A stretch of DNA of 39,026 nt. Origin: Bacteroidota bacterium. Its GTDB lineage: Bacteria > Bacteroidota > Bacteroidia > Sphingobacteriales > Sphingobacteriaceae. The notes beneath the pieces were generated by a model that was not told the origin of the DNA, did no database searches, and saw nothing but the letters and a program-made list of their open reading frames with translations. A program made the position numbers and the translations under genes. How positions within the stretch are numbered: the first letter of the stretch is position 1; each line of letters begins with the position of its first letter. Where the stretch lies: the NCBI GenBank assembly GCA_013286235.1, contig JABDGE010000030.1, forward strand, positions 1 through 39,026, read 5' to 3'. Of this stretch, positions 8,077 through 16,735 are shown piece after piece.

Positions 8077-9738
8077 ATGTCATCGATAAAAAAAACTTTT
8101 TTACATATCCACCCGAAAGACAACGTGCTGGTGGCCCTGCAGGACCTAAAGGCCGGGATGGAGATAAACTTTGAAGGTGAAAAATTTCCGCTGACTACCG
8201 ATGTGGCCGCCAAGCATAAGATTAGCCTGGTAGAGCTGCAGCCCGGCGATGAGATCCTGATGTACGGCGTCCTGGTGGGCAAGGCGGTCCAGCATATACC
8301 CAAAGGCGGTCCTATCACCACACAAACCATACGCCACGCGTCGAGTGAGTTTCGGCTCGGCAATCGTAAAATTGATTGGCATAAACCGGATATTAGTCAT
8401 TTTGAGGGCCGCAAGTTTATGGGTTATCACCGTGCCGACGGCTCAGTCGGCACCGGCAATTACTGGATTGTGGTGCCGCTGGTATTTTGCGAGAACAGGA
8501 ATATCAATGTTTTAAAGGAGGCGCTATCGGAAAAACTGGGCTATAAAAAAGCAAAGAATTACGAAAACGAAGTCGACCAGTTGATCAGTCTCTATCGCTC
8601 TGGCAAATCGGTCCAGGAAATCATCAACACCGATATGCAGGCTGGTGAACAAGCCGGTCATGCCGGCCGTCTGTTTAAAAATGTTGACGGTATTAAATTT
8701 CTCACCCACGAAATGGGTTGCGGCTGTACGCGCTCCGACGCACAAACCCTTTGCGGGCTTATCGCAGGCTATATTACCCACCCAAACGTGGCGGGCGCAA
8801 CGATATTGAGCCTTGGCTGTCAGAATGCCCAGGTAAGTATCTTACAACAGGAAATAAAGGTGCGCGATGCCAATTTTAGCAAACCCCTCGTTATTCTTGA
8901 GCAGCAAAAAACAGGCACCGAGGCCGAGCTGATGCAGCAAGCCATTAAACAAACTTTCGCTGGGCTGGTGCAGGTTAACCAATTGGAACGGCAGCCCGCT
9001 CCGCTCTCCAAATTGTGTATCGGGCTGGAATGCGGCGGTTCGGATGGTTTCTCGGGTATTTCAGCCAACCCGGCGCTGGGTTATGTGTCCGATCTGCTGG
9101 TTTCGCTGGGTGGTTCAGTGATCCTCTCAGAATTCCCGGAACTTTGCGGCGTGGAACAGGAATTAAGCGACCGCTGCATAGACGAGGAAAAGGCTAATTA
9201 TTTTATGAGCCTGATGAAAACCTATAACGCAAGAGCTGAAGCAGACGGATCAGGCTTCTATGCCAACCCCTCCCCGGGGAACATCCGCGACGGCTTGATA
9301 ACCGATGCCATCAAATCGGCAGGCGCTGCGAAAAAAGGTGGCACGTCGCCCGTCACCGATGTGCTCGATTACCCGGCGAAAGTATCAAAACCCGGCCTTA
9401 ACCTGCTTTGCACACCCGGCAGCGATGTGGAAAGCACCACGGCCGAAGTAGGTGCAGGCGCCACCGTGGTGCTATTTACAACGGGCCTGGGCACGCCCAC
9501 CGGCAACCCGGTAACGCCGGTGATCAAACTGTCGACGAACACCAAAATGGCCGTTAAAATGCCAGATATCATCGACATCAACTGTGGTACCATTATAGAA
9601 GGCGAAGAAACCATCCAGCAGGCAGGGGAACGAATTTTAAATTATGTTATACAAGTGGCCAGCGGCGAGGTGGAACCCAAATCGGTAACTTTGGGGCAGG
9701 ATGACTTTATTCCATGGAAAAGAGGTATTTCGTTATAA
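8077..9738 (+). CDS. uxaA: UxaA-family (altronate dehydratase type) sugar-acid dehydratase
   Basis: This 553-residue protein has the full UxaA layout. An N-terminal SAF domain (about 10-90) is followed by the altronate/galactarate dehydratase core with DGSVGTGNYW, HEMGCGCTRSD (Cys215, Cys217), GLECGGSDGFSGISANPALG and TTGLGTPTGNP. The family removes water from aldonates using a metal centre, classically D-altronate to 2-keto-3-deoxygluconate. Here the neighbours are fucose genes and no uronate isomerase or UxaB-like gene is seen. I therefore infer that it dehydrates L-fuconate to 2-keto-3-deoxy-L-fuconate, replacing the enolase-superfamily enzyme known from Xanthomonas. D-altronate remains an alternative. 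Family assignment is firm; the substrate is inferred. Confidence 0.88.
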   Translation: MSSIKKTFLHIHPKDNVLVALQDLKAGMEINFEGEKFPLTTDVAAKHKISLVELQPGDEILMYGVLVGKAVQHIPKGGPITTQTIRHASSEFRLGNRKIDWHKPDISHFEGRKFMGYHRADGSVGTGNYWIVVPLVFCENRNINVLKEALSEKLGYKKAKNYENEVDQLISLYRSGKSVQEIINTDMQAGEQAGHAGRLFKNVDGIKFLTHEMGCGCTRSDAQTLCGLIAGYITHPNVAGATILSLGCQNAQVSILQQEIKVRDANFSKPLVILEQQKTGTEAELMQQAIKQTFAGLVQVNQLERQPAPLSKLCIGLECGGSDGFSGISANPALGYVSDLLVSLGGSVILSEFPELCGVEQELSDRCIDEEKANYFMSLMKTYNARAEADGSGFYANPSPGNIRDGLITDAIKSAGAAKKGGTSPVTDVLDYPAKVSKPGLNLLCTPGSDVESTTAEVGAGATVVLFTTGLGTPTGNPVTPVIKLSTNTKMAVKMPDIIDINCGTIIEGEETIQQAGERILNYVIQVASGEVEPKSVTLGQDDFIPWKRGISL

Positions 9739-9822
9739 ACCAATGCCGGGATGAGTGGCCTCAAGGGCGTCATCCTGCAAGAAATAGTAATCAAAGGAGT
9801 CGATGATTGCCCACGACCGCCA

Positions 9823-9852
9823 GACCGTCCTTGCGAGGAACGAAGCAATCGC
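9823..9852. repeat. Fragment resembling a dispersed intergenic repeat
   Basis: The stretch CGTCCTTGCGAGGAACGAAG and following CAATCGC resembles an extragenic repeat seen widely in bacterial genomes. Only one copy is visible here, so this rests on recall. The surrounding 203-bp gap 9739-9941 shows nothing else clear. Confidence 0.3.
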
Positions 9853-9941
9853 TACACTTGCTAATCAATGTGTCAAATTTGGTCAGAACCACACCGCCGC
9901 GGGCGTTCTTGACAATAATCTGTAATAAAGAATAAAAAAGC

Positions 9942-10706
9942 ATGTTCAAACTAACCAATAAAGTAGCAGTCATCACTGGCGGCGGCAGCGGGATAGGTAA
10001 AGCTATGTCGATACTTTTTGCCGCGCAAGGCGCCGAAGTTCATATCATCGAAGTAAACAGCGAAGCCGCAATCGACACCGTTAACGAAATAGTGGCCAAA
10101 AACGGCAAAGCCACCCGCCACACCTGCGATATCAGCAACCAGTTGCAGGTGATCGAAACCTTTTCCGCGATCAAAAACATCAATATACTCATCAACAACG
10201 CCGGCATTGCGCATATCGGCCGCGCCGATACCACCAGCGAAGCCGATTTCGACAGAATATACAACGTCAACATTAAAGGCGCTTACAACTGCCTTTTCGC
10301 CGGAATTCCATTATTAAAGGCAAATGGTGGCGGCGTCATATTAAATACAGCCTCTATTGCTGCGCATGTGGGCATCACCGACAGGTTTGCCTATTCCACC
10401 AGCAAGGGCGCCATCCACGCCATGACATTATCGGTGGCGCGCGATTACCTTGCGGAAAACATACGCTGCAACTGTATTTCGCCGGCACGGGTACACACGC
10501 CTTTTGTAGATGGTTTTATCTCGAAAAACTATGCCGGCCAGGAAGCGGAGATATTCGAAAAACTTTCAAAAACCCAGCCGATTGGCCGCATGGCGCAGCC
10601 GGTTGAAATCGCTACCCTTGCCTTATACCTTTGCTCAGACGAAGCCGGTTTTATCACCGGCTGTGATTACCCGATTGATGGCGGGTTTATTACCCTGAAT
10701 AATTAA
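9942..10706 (+). CDS. SDR-family dehydrogenase, probably acting on a fucose-derived acid
   Basis: This 254-residue classical short-chain dehydrogenase/reductase uses NAD(P). Visible marks are the TGGGSGIG cofactor-binding motif (12-19), NNAGIA, the YSTSK catalytic pair (Tyr151, Lys155) and the C-terminal PIDGGF segment. An acidic residue (IIEVN) at the end of the second strand favours NAD over NADP. In oxidative fucose pathways, SDR enzymes serve both as L-fucose dehydrogenase and as 2-keto-3-deoxy-L-fuconate 4-dehydrogenase. The position next to the dehydratase and the FAH hydrolase favours the second. It has no signal peptide. It stands 203 nt after the dehydratase, so it may have its own promoter or be on the same transcript. 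Confidence 0.85.
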   Translation: MFKLTNKVAVITGGGSGIGKAMSILFAAQGAEVHIIEVNSEAAIDTVNEIVAKNGKATRHTCDISNQLQVIETFSAIKNINILINNAGIAHIGRADTTSEADFDRIYNVNIKGAYNCLFAGIPLLKANGGGVILNTASIAAHVGITDRFAYSTSKGAIHAMTLSVARDYLAENIRCNCISPARVHTPFVDGFISKNYAGQEAEIFEKLSKTQPIGRMAQPVEIATLALYLCSDEAGFITGCDYPIDGGFITLNN

Positions 10707-10770
10707 CGTTCGTCAGTACGGTAGGAAGAAGGTAATCATCGTTATCAATATTTTGGCGGAGTCCAAATAA

Positions 10771-11607
10771 TTAGAATTTTGCCAGTTGGGCCAATGCATT
10801 TTGCGCAACGGTAAGCGGCACAACCGGATTTTCGCCGTCTTCCAGCATCCATGCGGCGGACAACCCGCTCCATGCGGCTATCCATTGCAAAAGCCGCCTG
10901 AAATCCAGCCCGGCTTCACGGGCAACGAACGCAGATGCCTTCTCAAGCCTGGCTGGCGAGCTGGCGATTTCCGGCGTGGGGTTACAAAACAAGTTTGCAA
11001 AATCAAAGCCCCGTTCGCCTAACAACGCTTTAGGGTCGATAGCCAACCAAGTCCCCTTACCGGAGTGAAGAATATTGTCATAATGAATATCACCATGAAG
11101 CGCTACAATATCATTCGGATCACTTAATAAATAGGCTGCCATCTCGCTGCAACGCCTCAATGTACCACCGTGCTTTTCAGCAGCGGGTTCCAGGCTTCTA
11201 AACCAAATTGGTAAAGGTACAAGGTCCTTGTTTTGACGGCAGGGTGCTTGATGAAGCTTGGCTGCAACGCTGCAAATTATTTTATTCGCTTCATCTTCTT
11301 CACCCATCAGCACTATCTGTCGTAATGAATTTGTGCCCATGGCGCGTTCCATCAGCAGCGCCGAATCGTCATGCTGCAATACTTTAACAACCCCCGCGCC
11401 GTCCCAGCAAACCATTACTGCTGCGCCCCGGCGTTCTTCGTCGCACACCGGTATTTTTAGCATTGCCTTTTTATCGCCATAAATTACCGGCTGCAGCAAA
11501 CTTGACTTCGTAGCGAATGCATCGCCGTCATCCAGCAGTTGCCAGTTGCGTTTTGCCTCATTTAGTCCTGCCGTCGCTTCGGCTAATTTCTTCCCGGTAA
11601 TGACCAT
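10771..11607 (-). CDS. APH(6)/hydroxyurea-type antibiotic phosphotransferase
   Basis: This 278-residue kinase resembles the aminoglycoside/hydroxyurea phosphotransferase family (StrB/APH(6)-like). It has the HGDIHYDN catalytic loop (His171, Asp173, Asn178), a metal-binding IDPK near residue 190, GERGFDFANLFCNP, and the GLSAAW segment near the end. Known family members phosphorylate streptomycin at O-6 or hydroxyurea; the substrate of this one is unknown. It sits on the opposite strand inside the fucose gene run, converging on the SDR gene and divergent from the second fucosidase. No other resistance gene or mobile-element end flanks it, so it may be an old chromosomal kinase. A fructosamine-kinase-like role was considered but the motif set fits APH(6) better. 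Confidence 0.8.
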   Translation of the reverse strand: MVITGKKLAEATAGLNEAKRNWQLLDDGDAFATKSSLLQPVIYGDKKAMLKIPVCDEERRGAAVMVCWDGAGVVKVLQHDDSALLMERAMGTNSLRQIVLMGEEDEANKIICSVAAKLHQAPCRQNKDLVPLPIWFRSLEPAAEKHGGTLRRCSEMAAYLLSDPNDIVALHGDIHYDNILHSGKGTWLAIDPKALLGERGFDFANLFCNPTPEIASSPARLEKASAFVAREAGLDFRRLLQWIAAWSGLSAAWMLEDGENPVVPLTVAQNALAQLAKF

Positions 11608-11748
11608 ACTGATCTGCTTATACTGTCACGGTAATATTATGCAAACCCGTTTGTTAGTTTCATAAAAAAACAACAAGTTTGAATTTATAATTTGCTGCCC
11701 GATAAACCAAAAATTGCCCGTTAATATTCGCCGATTTCCTTCAAAATC

Positions 11749-13044
11749 ATGATGAAAAAACTTGCCTTGCTTACGTTGCTGCTGTATTGCTGTTCAGCCA
11801 AAGCACAATCCAGTTACACCCCCACCCCAGATAACCTCGCAGCGAGGGAACATTTCCAGGATATGAAGTTTGGCCTTTTCATTCACTGGGGCATTTACAG
11901 TGAATTGGGCGCCGGCGAATGGGTAATGCACGACAAACAAATACCGTACAACAATTACAAGCGGCTGGCTGATTTTTTTTATCCCCAGGCATTCGACGCA
12001 AAAGCATGGGTGCAATTTGCCAAAAGGGCGGGCATGAAATACATTACCATCACATCGCGTCACCATGATGGCTTCAGCATGTTTGGCACCAAAGCATCGC
12101 CTTATAACGTGGTCGATGCCACTCCCTGGCATCGCGACCCAATGATGGAGCTGGCGCAGGAATGCCAGAAGGAAGGTATCGAGCTGCATTTTTACTACTC
12201 CTTATTGGATTGGGGCCGGCCCGACTATGCATTCGGCAGCCCGATCGTAAATGGCGAGCCGGTTAACGGTAACTGGCCCAGCTATATCAATTTCATGAAA
12301 AGCCAGCTTACCGAACTCATCAGTAATTATCCCGGCGTAAAAGGCATCTGGTTCGACGGTTATTGGGAGCGCACCAACGCCAACTGGCACCTCGACGAGA
12401 TTTACGGCCTTATCCACAAGCTGAATTCATCCGTCTTAATAGGCAATAACCACCACGAAGCGGTTAAACCGGGCGAGGATTTCCAGATGTTTGAAAAGGA
12501 CCTGCCCGGTGGCAACACCACCGGCTTTAGCGGCAAGTCGCAAATTAGCCAGCTGCCGCTGGAAACCTGCGAAACCATCAACAACAGCTGGGGTTTTAAC
12601 ATTAATGACCGGAGCTATAAAACCGTTAAACAGATCATCCAGTACCTGGTGAATGCTGCCGGAAACAATGCGAACTTTTTATTGAACGTAGGCCCTATGC
12701 CAAATGGAAAGATACAACCGGAATTTGCCGATACCCTGGCTGTGGTAGGCAACTGGATGCAAAAAAACGGCGAAAGCATTTACGGCACGCGCGGCGGCCT
12801 CATTCCTCCGCAGCAATGGGGTGTCATCACTTATAAACCGCACGTTTTATATGCACACGTTCTTAAAACACCCCGGCAGCCCTACATCTTCATCCCTTCG
12901 GTCGAGGGGAAAGTAAGCAAAGCGGTGTTGCTGGCCGATGGCAGCAAATTAAAGATCAAGCAGCAGCCCGAAGGCGTTTTTGTTTATACCGACGGGCTGA
13001 CATTAGACCCGGTCGACACGATTATTGAACTGACAACCGATTAA
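11749..13044 (+). CDS. Secreted GH29 alpha-L-fucosidase (second of two)
   Basis: This 431-residue GH29 fucosidase has a Sec signal (KKLALLTLLLYCCSAKAQ). GH29 marks are MKFGLFIHWGIYSELGAGEW, TITSRHHDGFSMFG, HFYYSLLDWGRPDY and LLNVGPMPNGKI. The expected nucleophile is Asp203 in GIWFDGYW. It differs clearly from the first fucosidase around the nucleophile (FDGYW versus LDWSW), which suggests that the two prefer different fucose linkages. The stop codon is 3 nt before the FAH hydrolase start, so the two are surely cotranscribed. Either of two adjacent ATG codons at 11749 and 11752 could be the start. The 141-bp gap to the divergent kinase gene should hold the promoters for both directions, but I could not place a convincing box. 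Confidence 0.92.
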   Translation: MMKKLALLTLLLYCCSAKAQSSYTPTPDNLAAREHFQDMKFGLFIHWGIYSELGAGEWVMHDKQIPYNNYKRLADFFYPQAFDAKAWVQFAKRAGMKYITITSRHHDGFSMFGTKASPYNVVDATPWHRDPMMELAQECQKEGIELHFYYSLLDWGRPDYAFGSPIVNGEPVNGNWPSYINFMKSQLTELISNYPGVKGIWFDGYWERTNANWHLDEIYGLIHKLNSSVLIGNNHHEAVKPGEDFQMFEKDLPGGNTTGFSGKSQISQLPLETCETINNSWGFNINDRSYKTVKQIIQYLVNAAGNNANFLLNVGPMPNGKIQPEFADTLAVVGNWMQKNGESIYGTRGGLIPPQQWGVITYKPHVLYAHVLKTPRQPYIFIPSVEGKVSKAVLLADGSKLKIKQQPEGVFVYTDGLTLDPVDTIIELTTD

Positions 13045-13047
13045 AAT

Positions 13048-13893
13048 ATGAAGCTCATCAGATTTGGCGAACCCGGCAAAGAGAAAACAGGGATAATTAT
13101 CGACGGCAAACGTTTTGATACCTCCGTCTTTGGGGAAGATTATGGTGAAGCCTTCTTTGAATCCGACGGGCTAGCGCGGCTAAGCGACTTTCTCAAAACG
13201 GCCAGGCTCCAGGAAGTACCTGCTAACCTCCGTTTAGGCAGCCCCCTTGGCCGGCCCTCCAAGCTCGTTTGCATCGGGCTGAACTACCGCGACCATGCGG
13301 AAGAAACCGGCGCCAAAATCCCAACGGAGCCGGTAATCTTTATGAAATCGACCACAGCCATCATCGGTCCATACGACGACATCCTCATCCCCAGGAATTC
13401 AAAAAAAACAGATTGGGAAGTGGAACTGGCCATCGTTATCGGCAAAAAAACAACCTATGTCGATGAGGCCGATGCCATGGATTACGTTGCCGGCTATGTA
13501 CTGCACAACGATGTTTCGGAGCGCGAGTTCCAGATGGAACGCGGCGGCACCTGGGACAAAGGCAAAGGCTGTGACACCTTTGCACCCCTTGGCCCCTTCT
13601 TCGCCACAAAGGACGAAATACCCGACCCGCACCATTTACGCCTTTGGTTAAAAGTTAACGGCCAGACGATGCAGGATGGCAGCACCGCTAATTTCGTATT
13701 TAACGTACCCTACCTTGTATCGTACACCAGCCAGTTCATGACGCTGCTGCCAGGCGATATTATTTCGACCGGCACCCCCGCAGGGGTTGGCCTGGGTATG
13801 AAACCACCGGTTTATTTGAAAGCGGGAGATGTAGTTGAGCTGGGGGTAGATGGGTTGGGGGAATCGAGACAGGTGGTGAGAGATTATAAATGA
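13048..13893 (+). CDS. FAH-family hydrolase, probably 2,4-diketo-3-deoxy-L-fuconate hydrolase
   Basis: This 281-residue fumarylacetoacetate-hydrolase family protein has the family fold from about residue 70. Visible are CIGLNYRDHAEETG, the metal ligands Glu124 and Glu126 in DWEVELAIVIG, Asp155 in HNDVSERE, and the STGTPAGVG loop. Such enzymes cleave carbon-carbon bonds of diketo acids with a divalent metal. Database entries of this type are often labelled ureidoglycolate lyase. Tight linkage to a fucosidase, a UxaA-type dehydratase and an SDR supports cleavage of 2,4-diketo-3-deoxy-L-fuconate to pyruvate and L-lactate. It is cytosolic and the last gene of the run. The biochemical assignment is by pathway logic. 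Confidence 0.85.
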   Translation: MKLIRFGEPGKEKTGIIIDGKRFDTSVFGEDYGEAFFESDGLARLSDFLKTARLQEVPANLRLGSPLGRPSKLVCIGLNYRDHAEETGAKIPTEPVIFMKSTTAIIGPYDDILIPRNSKKTDWEVELAIVIGKKTTYVDEADAMDYVAGYVLHNDVSEREFQMERGGTWDKGKGCDTFAPLGPFFATKDEIPDPHHLRLWLKVNGQTMQDGSTANFVFNVPYLVSYTSQFMTLLPGDIISTGTPAGVGLGMKPPVYLKAGDVVELGVDGLGESRQVVRDYK

Positions 13894-13896
13894 CTG

Positions 13897-14240
13897 ATGT
13901 GCGGATGCCCCTTTGCTACAACTCGTTGCGACTAAATGCGCTTCGAAATCACCAGCTGTTTTTATTTCTTTTACTTCAGGATACGGTTTGCGATCCATGC
14001 AGGCTTCAAATCCTTCCTCAATAAGCCGCTGCTTTAAACGCTCCACCGTTTTGGTAGTAATTTGAAGTATCTGATCTATTGCTCATTGGATACTTTTTGA
14101 CCATCGCCCCGTTCATCGCAATTGAGTAAAATACAAGCATTGCGAAATTGAAGTGAGCTGTGTTTCCCTTTGCTCATTACGGCTTCCAATTGCGCCGGTT
14201 CTTGGGGCGTTAGTGTTACCTTATAACGGACGATACTTTT
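13897..14240 (-). pseudogene. IS630-family transposase, N-terminal remnant with frameshift
   Basis: On the minus strand, translation from about 14240 gives RYKVTLTPQEPAQLEAVMSK and ILLNCDERGDG. After a frameshift near 14076 it gives TVERLKQRLIEEGFEA, DRKPYP and HLVATSCSKGAS. This is the helix-turn-helix DNA-binding part of IS630-type transposases. The DDE catalytic part is absent and the remnant stops next to the FAH gene end. No start codon or terminal repeats are visible, so it is a dead fragment. Confidence 0.7.
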
Positions 14241-14477
14241 TTATGGTAAAGTAATAATTTATATTATACAGACAAAATTAATTTGAGATAACACCAGGCC
14301 CTCACGCAGGCTTGCCGGTTCCCCCCCTTTCTTTTGCCGAGGCCTTTCTGCGGACGGGAGACATCTGATACTGCTCTCCGGGAACAAGCCATATGACTAT
14401 TCATACCGATGATTGGGATCGATTGTAAAGTACTTATTTTATCCCCAAACCTTCGCCGAGACTTCAACGGCCAAAGT

Positions 14478-14570
14478 TTTATTGCGAGGTTAATGCAGGG
14501 TTAATGTTCTGTTTTTTGCTGAATTGATGGCCGTTTTTGCGGGGTAATGCGAGGTTAATGATAGTTTTTT
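14478..14570. repeat. Irregular GCGAGGTTAATG repeats
   Basis: TGCGAGGTTAATG occurs at about 14483 and 14550, with variants (GCAGGGTTAATG, GCGGGGTAATG) between and degenerate forms near 14950-15000. The same phrase occurs in both arms of the later 1-kb duplication (27125-27195, 30155-30225). The larger gap 13894-15844 has no recognisable gene apart from the IS630 remnant. Two copies of TGCAAGCCGATGCAGGG (about 14603 and 14742) are also in it. Confidence 0.45.
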
Positions 14571-15157
14571 TGCACCCCCCAGCCCCCTAAATGGGGGCTT
14601 CTGCAAGCCGATGCAGGGCATTTTCTACCGATCGTCACTTCGCTTAACACGGTGTTTTTAAAGTATTTAAGTAAATTTCATTAGCATAGAAGGTCGCCGG
14701 CGCCGGTTAATTTTACGGCATTACCTCATTTTTCAAGAATTTGCAAGCCGATGCAGGGGCAGCGTTAAGCGGGCGGCTATTGGTTGTACTCTGAGGTCGG
14801 ACCAAAAAAGGATAAAATTCCATCTACCGTGTGTTTTTTGTCAGGGAATTTACCAATGATCGCATCCGGAACAAAAGTATTAGTATGTCAAAGAACTAAT
14901 TATCAGCTTTTTATGGCTGTATCGCCAAGAAGACGCAGGGCAAATCAGGGTGATTTAATGCGAGGTTCGTGGTGATCTAATGTTGGGTTTGTGGTGAATT
15001 AATGATAGTTTCAAGGTGAATTATTGATATGTTGCTATGATCCTGTGTTTGGTTCGTGTCAGCTGTGTCAGGAGGACTCGCCAATTATGCAGCGCAGGGT
15101 CTTTTTGAAGTTTAGGTTAACCACAAAATTTGATTTGGCGGATATAGTCGTCGATTT

Positions 15158-15318
15158 CACCAAACGTTCCTATGGAACGTATCTGTCGGAAACTACATTT
15201 TCTACCAACCAGACGCCCCCGATGGGGCGAAAAACTAAAAAATTCGTTCCGTAGGAACGTTTGGTTGGTAGAAATCGCCAAAAAAAACGGCTTTTACGTT
15301 CCGTAGGAACGTTTGGTG
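15158..15318. mobile_element. MITE-like element with nested inverted repeats
   Basis: The outer ends 15158-15180 and 15296-15318 are inverted copies of a 23-bp sequence with one mismatch, each itself a GTTCC-N3-GGAAC hairpin. Inside, 15199-15211 (TTTCTACCAACCA) and 15262-15274 form a perfect 13-bp inverted repeat enclosing one GCCCC-type and one GTTCC-type hairpin. It encodes no protein. It could be a non-autonomous palindromic element. Confidence 0.55.
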
Positions 15319-15605
15319 ATCGCCGAATTAACCGTGAGCGCGTGATATATGCGCCTCGATTTTATGGGTAAACTTAAATTTTCAAGAGATCCTGCGAAGA
15401 CGAGACGTTAAACCACTCTTGTTGCTGCTTAATATTGTAAACCGCTCCAAAAATGCTAAACCGTTATGAGGAAAAAAAATCCGGTTTTCGTAAGGGTACA
15501 GTAACTGTAACGTCTCGTAACATTAGGAGTTACGTTACGAAATATTATCGCGTTGATTATGAGTGGCTTGACTATCAATTTATGGTAACGGAATTAGGTG
15601 CCTCA

Positions 15606-15735
15606 TGGCCTGCATAGTTTGTTACCTGTCAGCGGCAGGTTGGGCGGTTAGTTACACCGGAGTCCTATGGACCAGTCGCCGGGGCACGGGAACTCCGCCT
15701 CTTTTGGCCTTTGCGCGGAATCTGGCGCCTGGATG
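15606..15735 (+). repeat. RepA dispersed repeat, copy 1
   Basis: RepA runs from TGCATAGTTTGTTACCTGTC through GTCGCCGGGGCACGAGAAC to the most conserved part CTCTTTTGGCCTTTGCGCGG and CGCCTGGATG. This copy is complete and lies about 110 bp before the small secreted-protein gene at 15845. Confidence 0.7.
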
Positions 15736-15844
15736 AGAAACAGCACAGCAGCGTTGGAAAGGAAATATTATCGTGTCAAAAAATATTATTATTTTGTCTG
15801 CTTTAGATGAATTAAGCGGTCAATCAACTTAAATTCTTTTTGAC

Positions 15845-16342
15845 ATGAAAAAATTAATTTTGGCTCTATGCTGTTTTTTTGTTTTAAAAGCGGCATCAGC
15901 ACAACAAATTATTAAGCTCGATATCGATTCGACAACGCTGGCTAACAAACTGGTGATCCCCAATTTAGACAACCTGGAAAAATTGTTAAATGCATCCCGA
16001 AAGGATTTCGCAGCAACCATGATCTCCCTGGGGTATGAGCTTTCAAAAGAGGATACCGATATTTATGTCCCGAAAACGTTGGATAATAGTCCGATCTTCG
16101 GGGTTATGAAAGCAGACCAGACGGTTTCCGTTGTATTTTATCAAACCAGCAGTTATCCCAGGCAAATGAAGGATGCTTTTGTGAGCCAATACCAAAATTT
16201 GGAGCATACAAGGGTGAAGGGTACGGATTCCTATGAATTTAAAGATAAGGATGGCAACGGGGACGTGAAAATTTTTTCCATGGCGTTTGATACGCCAAAA
16301 AAAAACGGCGGCTTTGTAATGCTTGTTACTGTTGATCAATAA
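15845..16342 (+). CDS. Small secreted protein of unknown function
   Basis: This 165-residue protein has a clear Sec signal (KKLILALCCFFVLKAASAQQ). The mature part of about 145 residues is mixed and soluble-looking, with no family I can name. There are no cysteines in it after the signal. Its start is the ATG at 15845, which gives the signal peptide directly. It stands alone, about 110 bp after one RepA copy and about 210 bp before another. It ends MLVTVDQ. It could be a periplasmic or exported protein. Confidence 0.65.
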   Translation: MKKLILALCCFFVLKAASAQQIIKLDIDSTTLANKLVIPNLDNLEKLLNASRKDFAATMISLGYELSKEDTDIYVPKTLDNSPIFGVMKADQTVSVVFYQTSSYPRQMKDAFVSQYQNLEHTRVKGTDSYEFKDKDGNGDVKIFSMAFDTPKKNGGFVMLVTVDQ

Positions 16343-16553
16343 CCGGCCGGTGTTTGGTCTTCGTGAACACCATCGTTAATAGGAACAATGAGCAGCCGCC
16401 TATATTATATTTCTCTTTACGAGGCACAATACTTTTGCCGCCCTGCCTCAATGTAAAACTGTTTTGCGACGGGTTAAATTGCGTGGGGAGAATGGGATTT
16501 AACCAGGTTAGGGAAACCGGCGTAGCAATCCGTAGAGACTGGCTACGGACACC

Positions 16554-16640
16554 GTGGCCTGCATGGTTTGCTACCTGTAAGCGGCGGGTTGGAACCTCGC
16601 CTCTTTTGGCCTTTGCGCGGATAGTCATACCTGGAATTGG
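16554..16640 (+). repeat. RepA dispersed repeat, copy 2 (internally shortened)
   Basis: TGCATGGTTTGCTACCTGTAAGCGG joins nearly directly to CTCTTTTGGCCTTTGCGCGG, so the middle part with the CCGGGGCACGAG segment is missing. The 393-bp gap 16343-16735 holds this copy and no recognisable gene. Confidence 0.6.
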
Positions 16641-16735
16641 GAGTATCGCTACACACGCATAGATTGGCGGGGTTTAATTACCGGCAGGTAATTACCAACG
16701 CACATCTTTCTGATTTGATTCAGCTTTATCATTCT

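Noticed and set aside
11608..11748. Promoter boxes between the divergent kinase and fucosidase genes
   Set aside because: TTTG and TATAATTTG are present but the spacing and the -7 form do not fit the TAnnTTTG model well enough to annotate.
15024..15254. 76-codon open frame in the gene-poor stretch
   Set aside because: It crosses the MITE-like palindromic element and shows no protein-like character.
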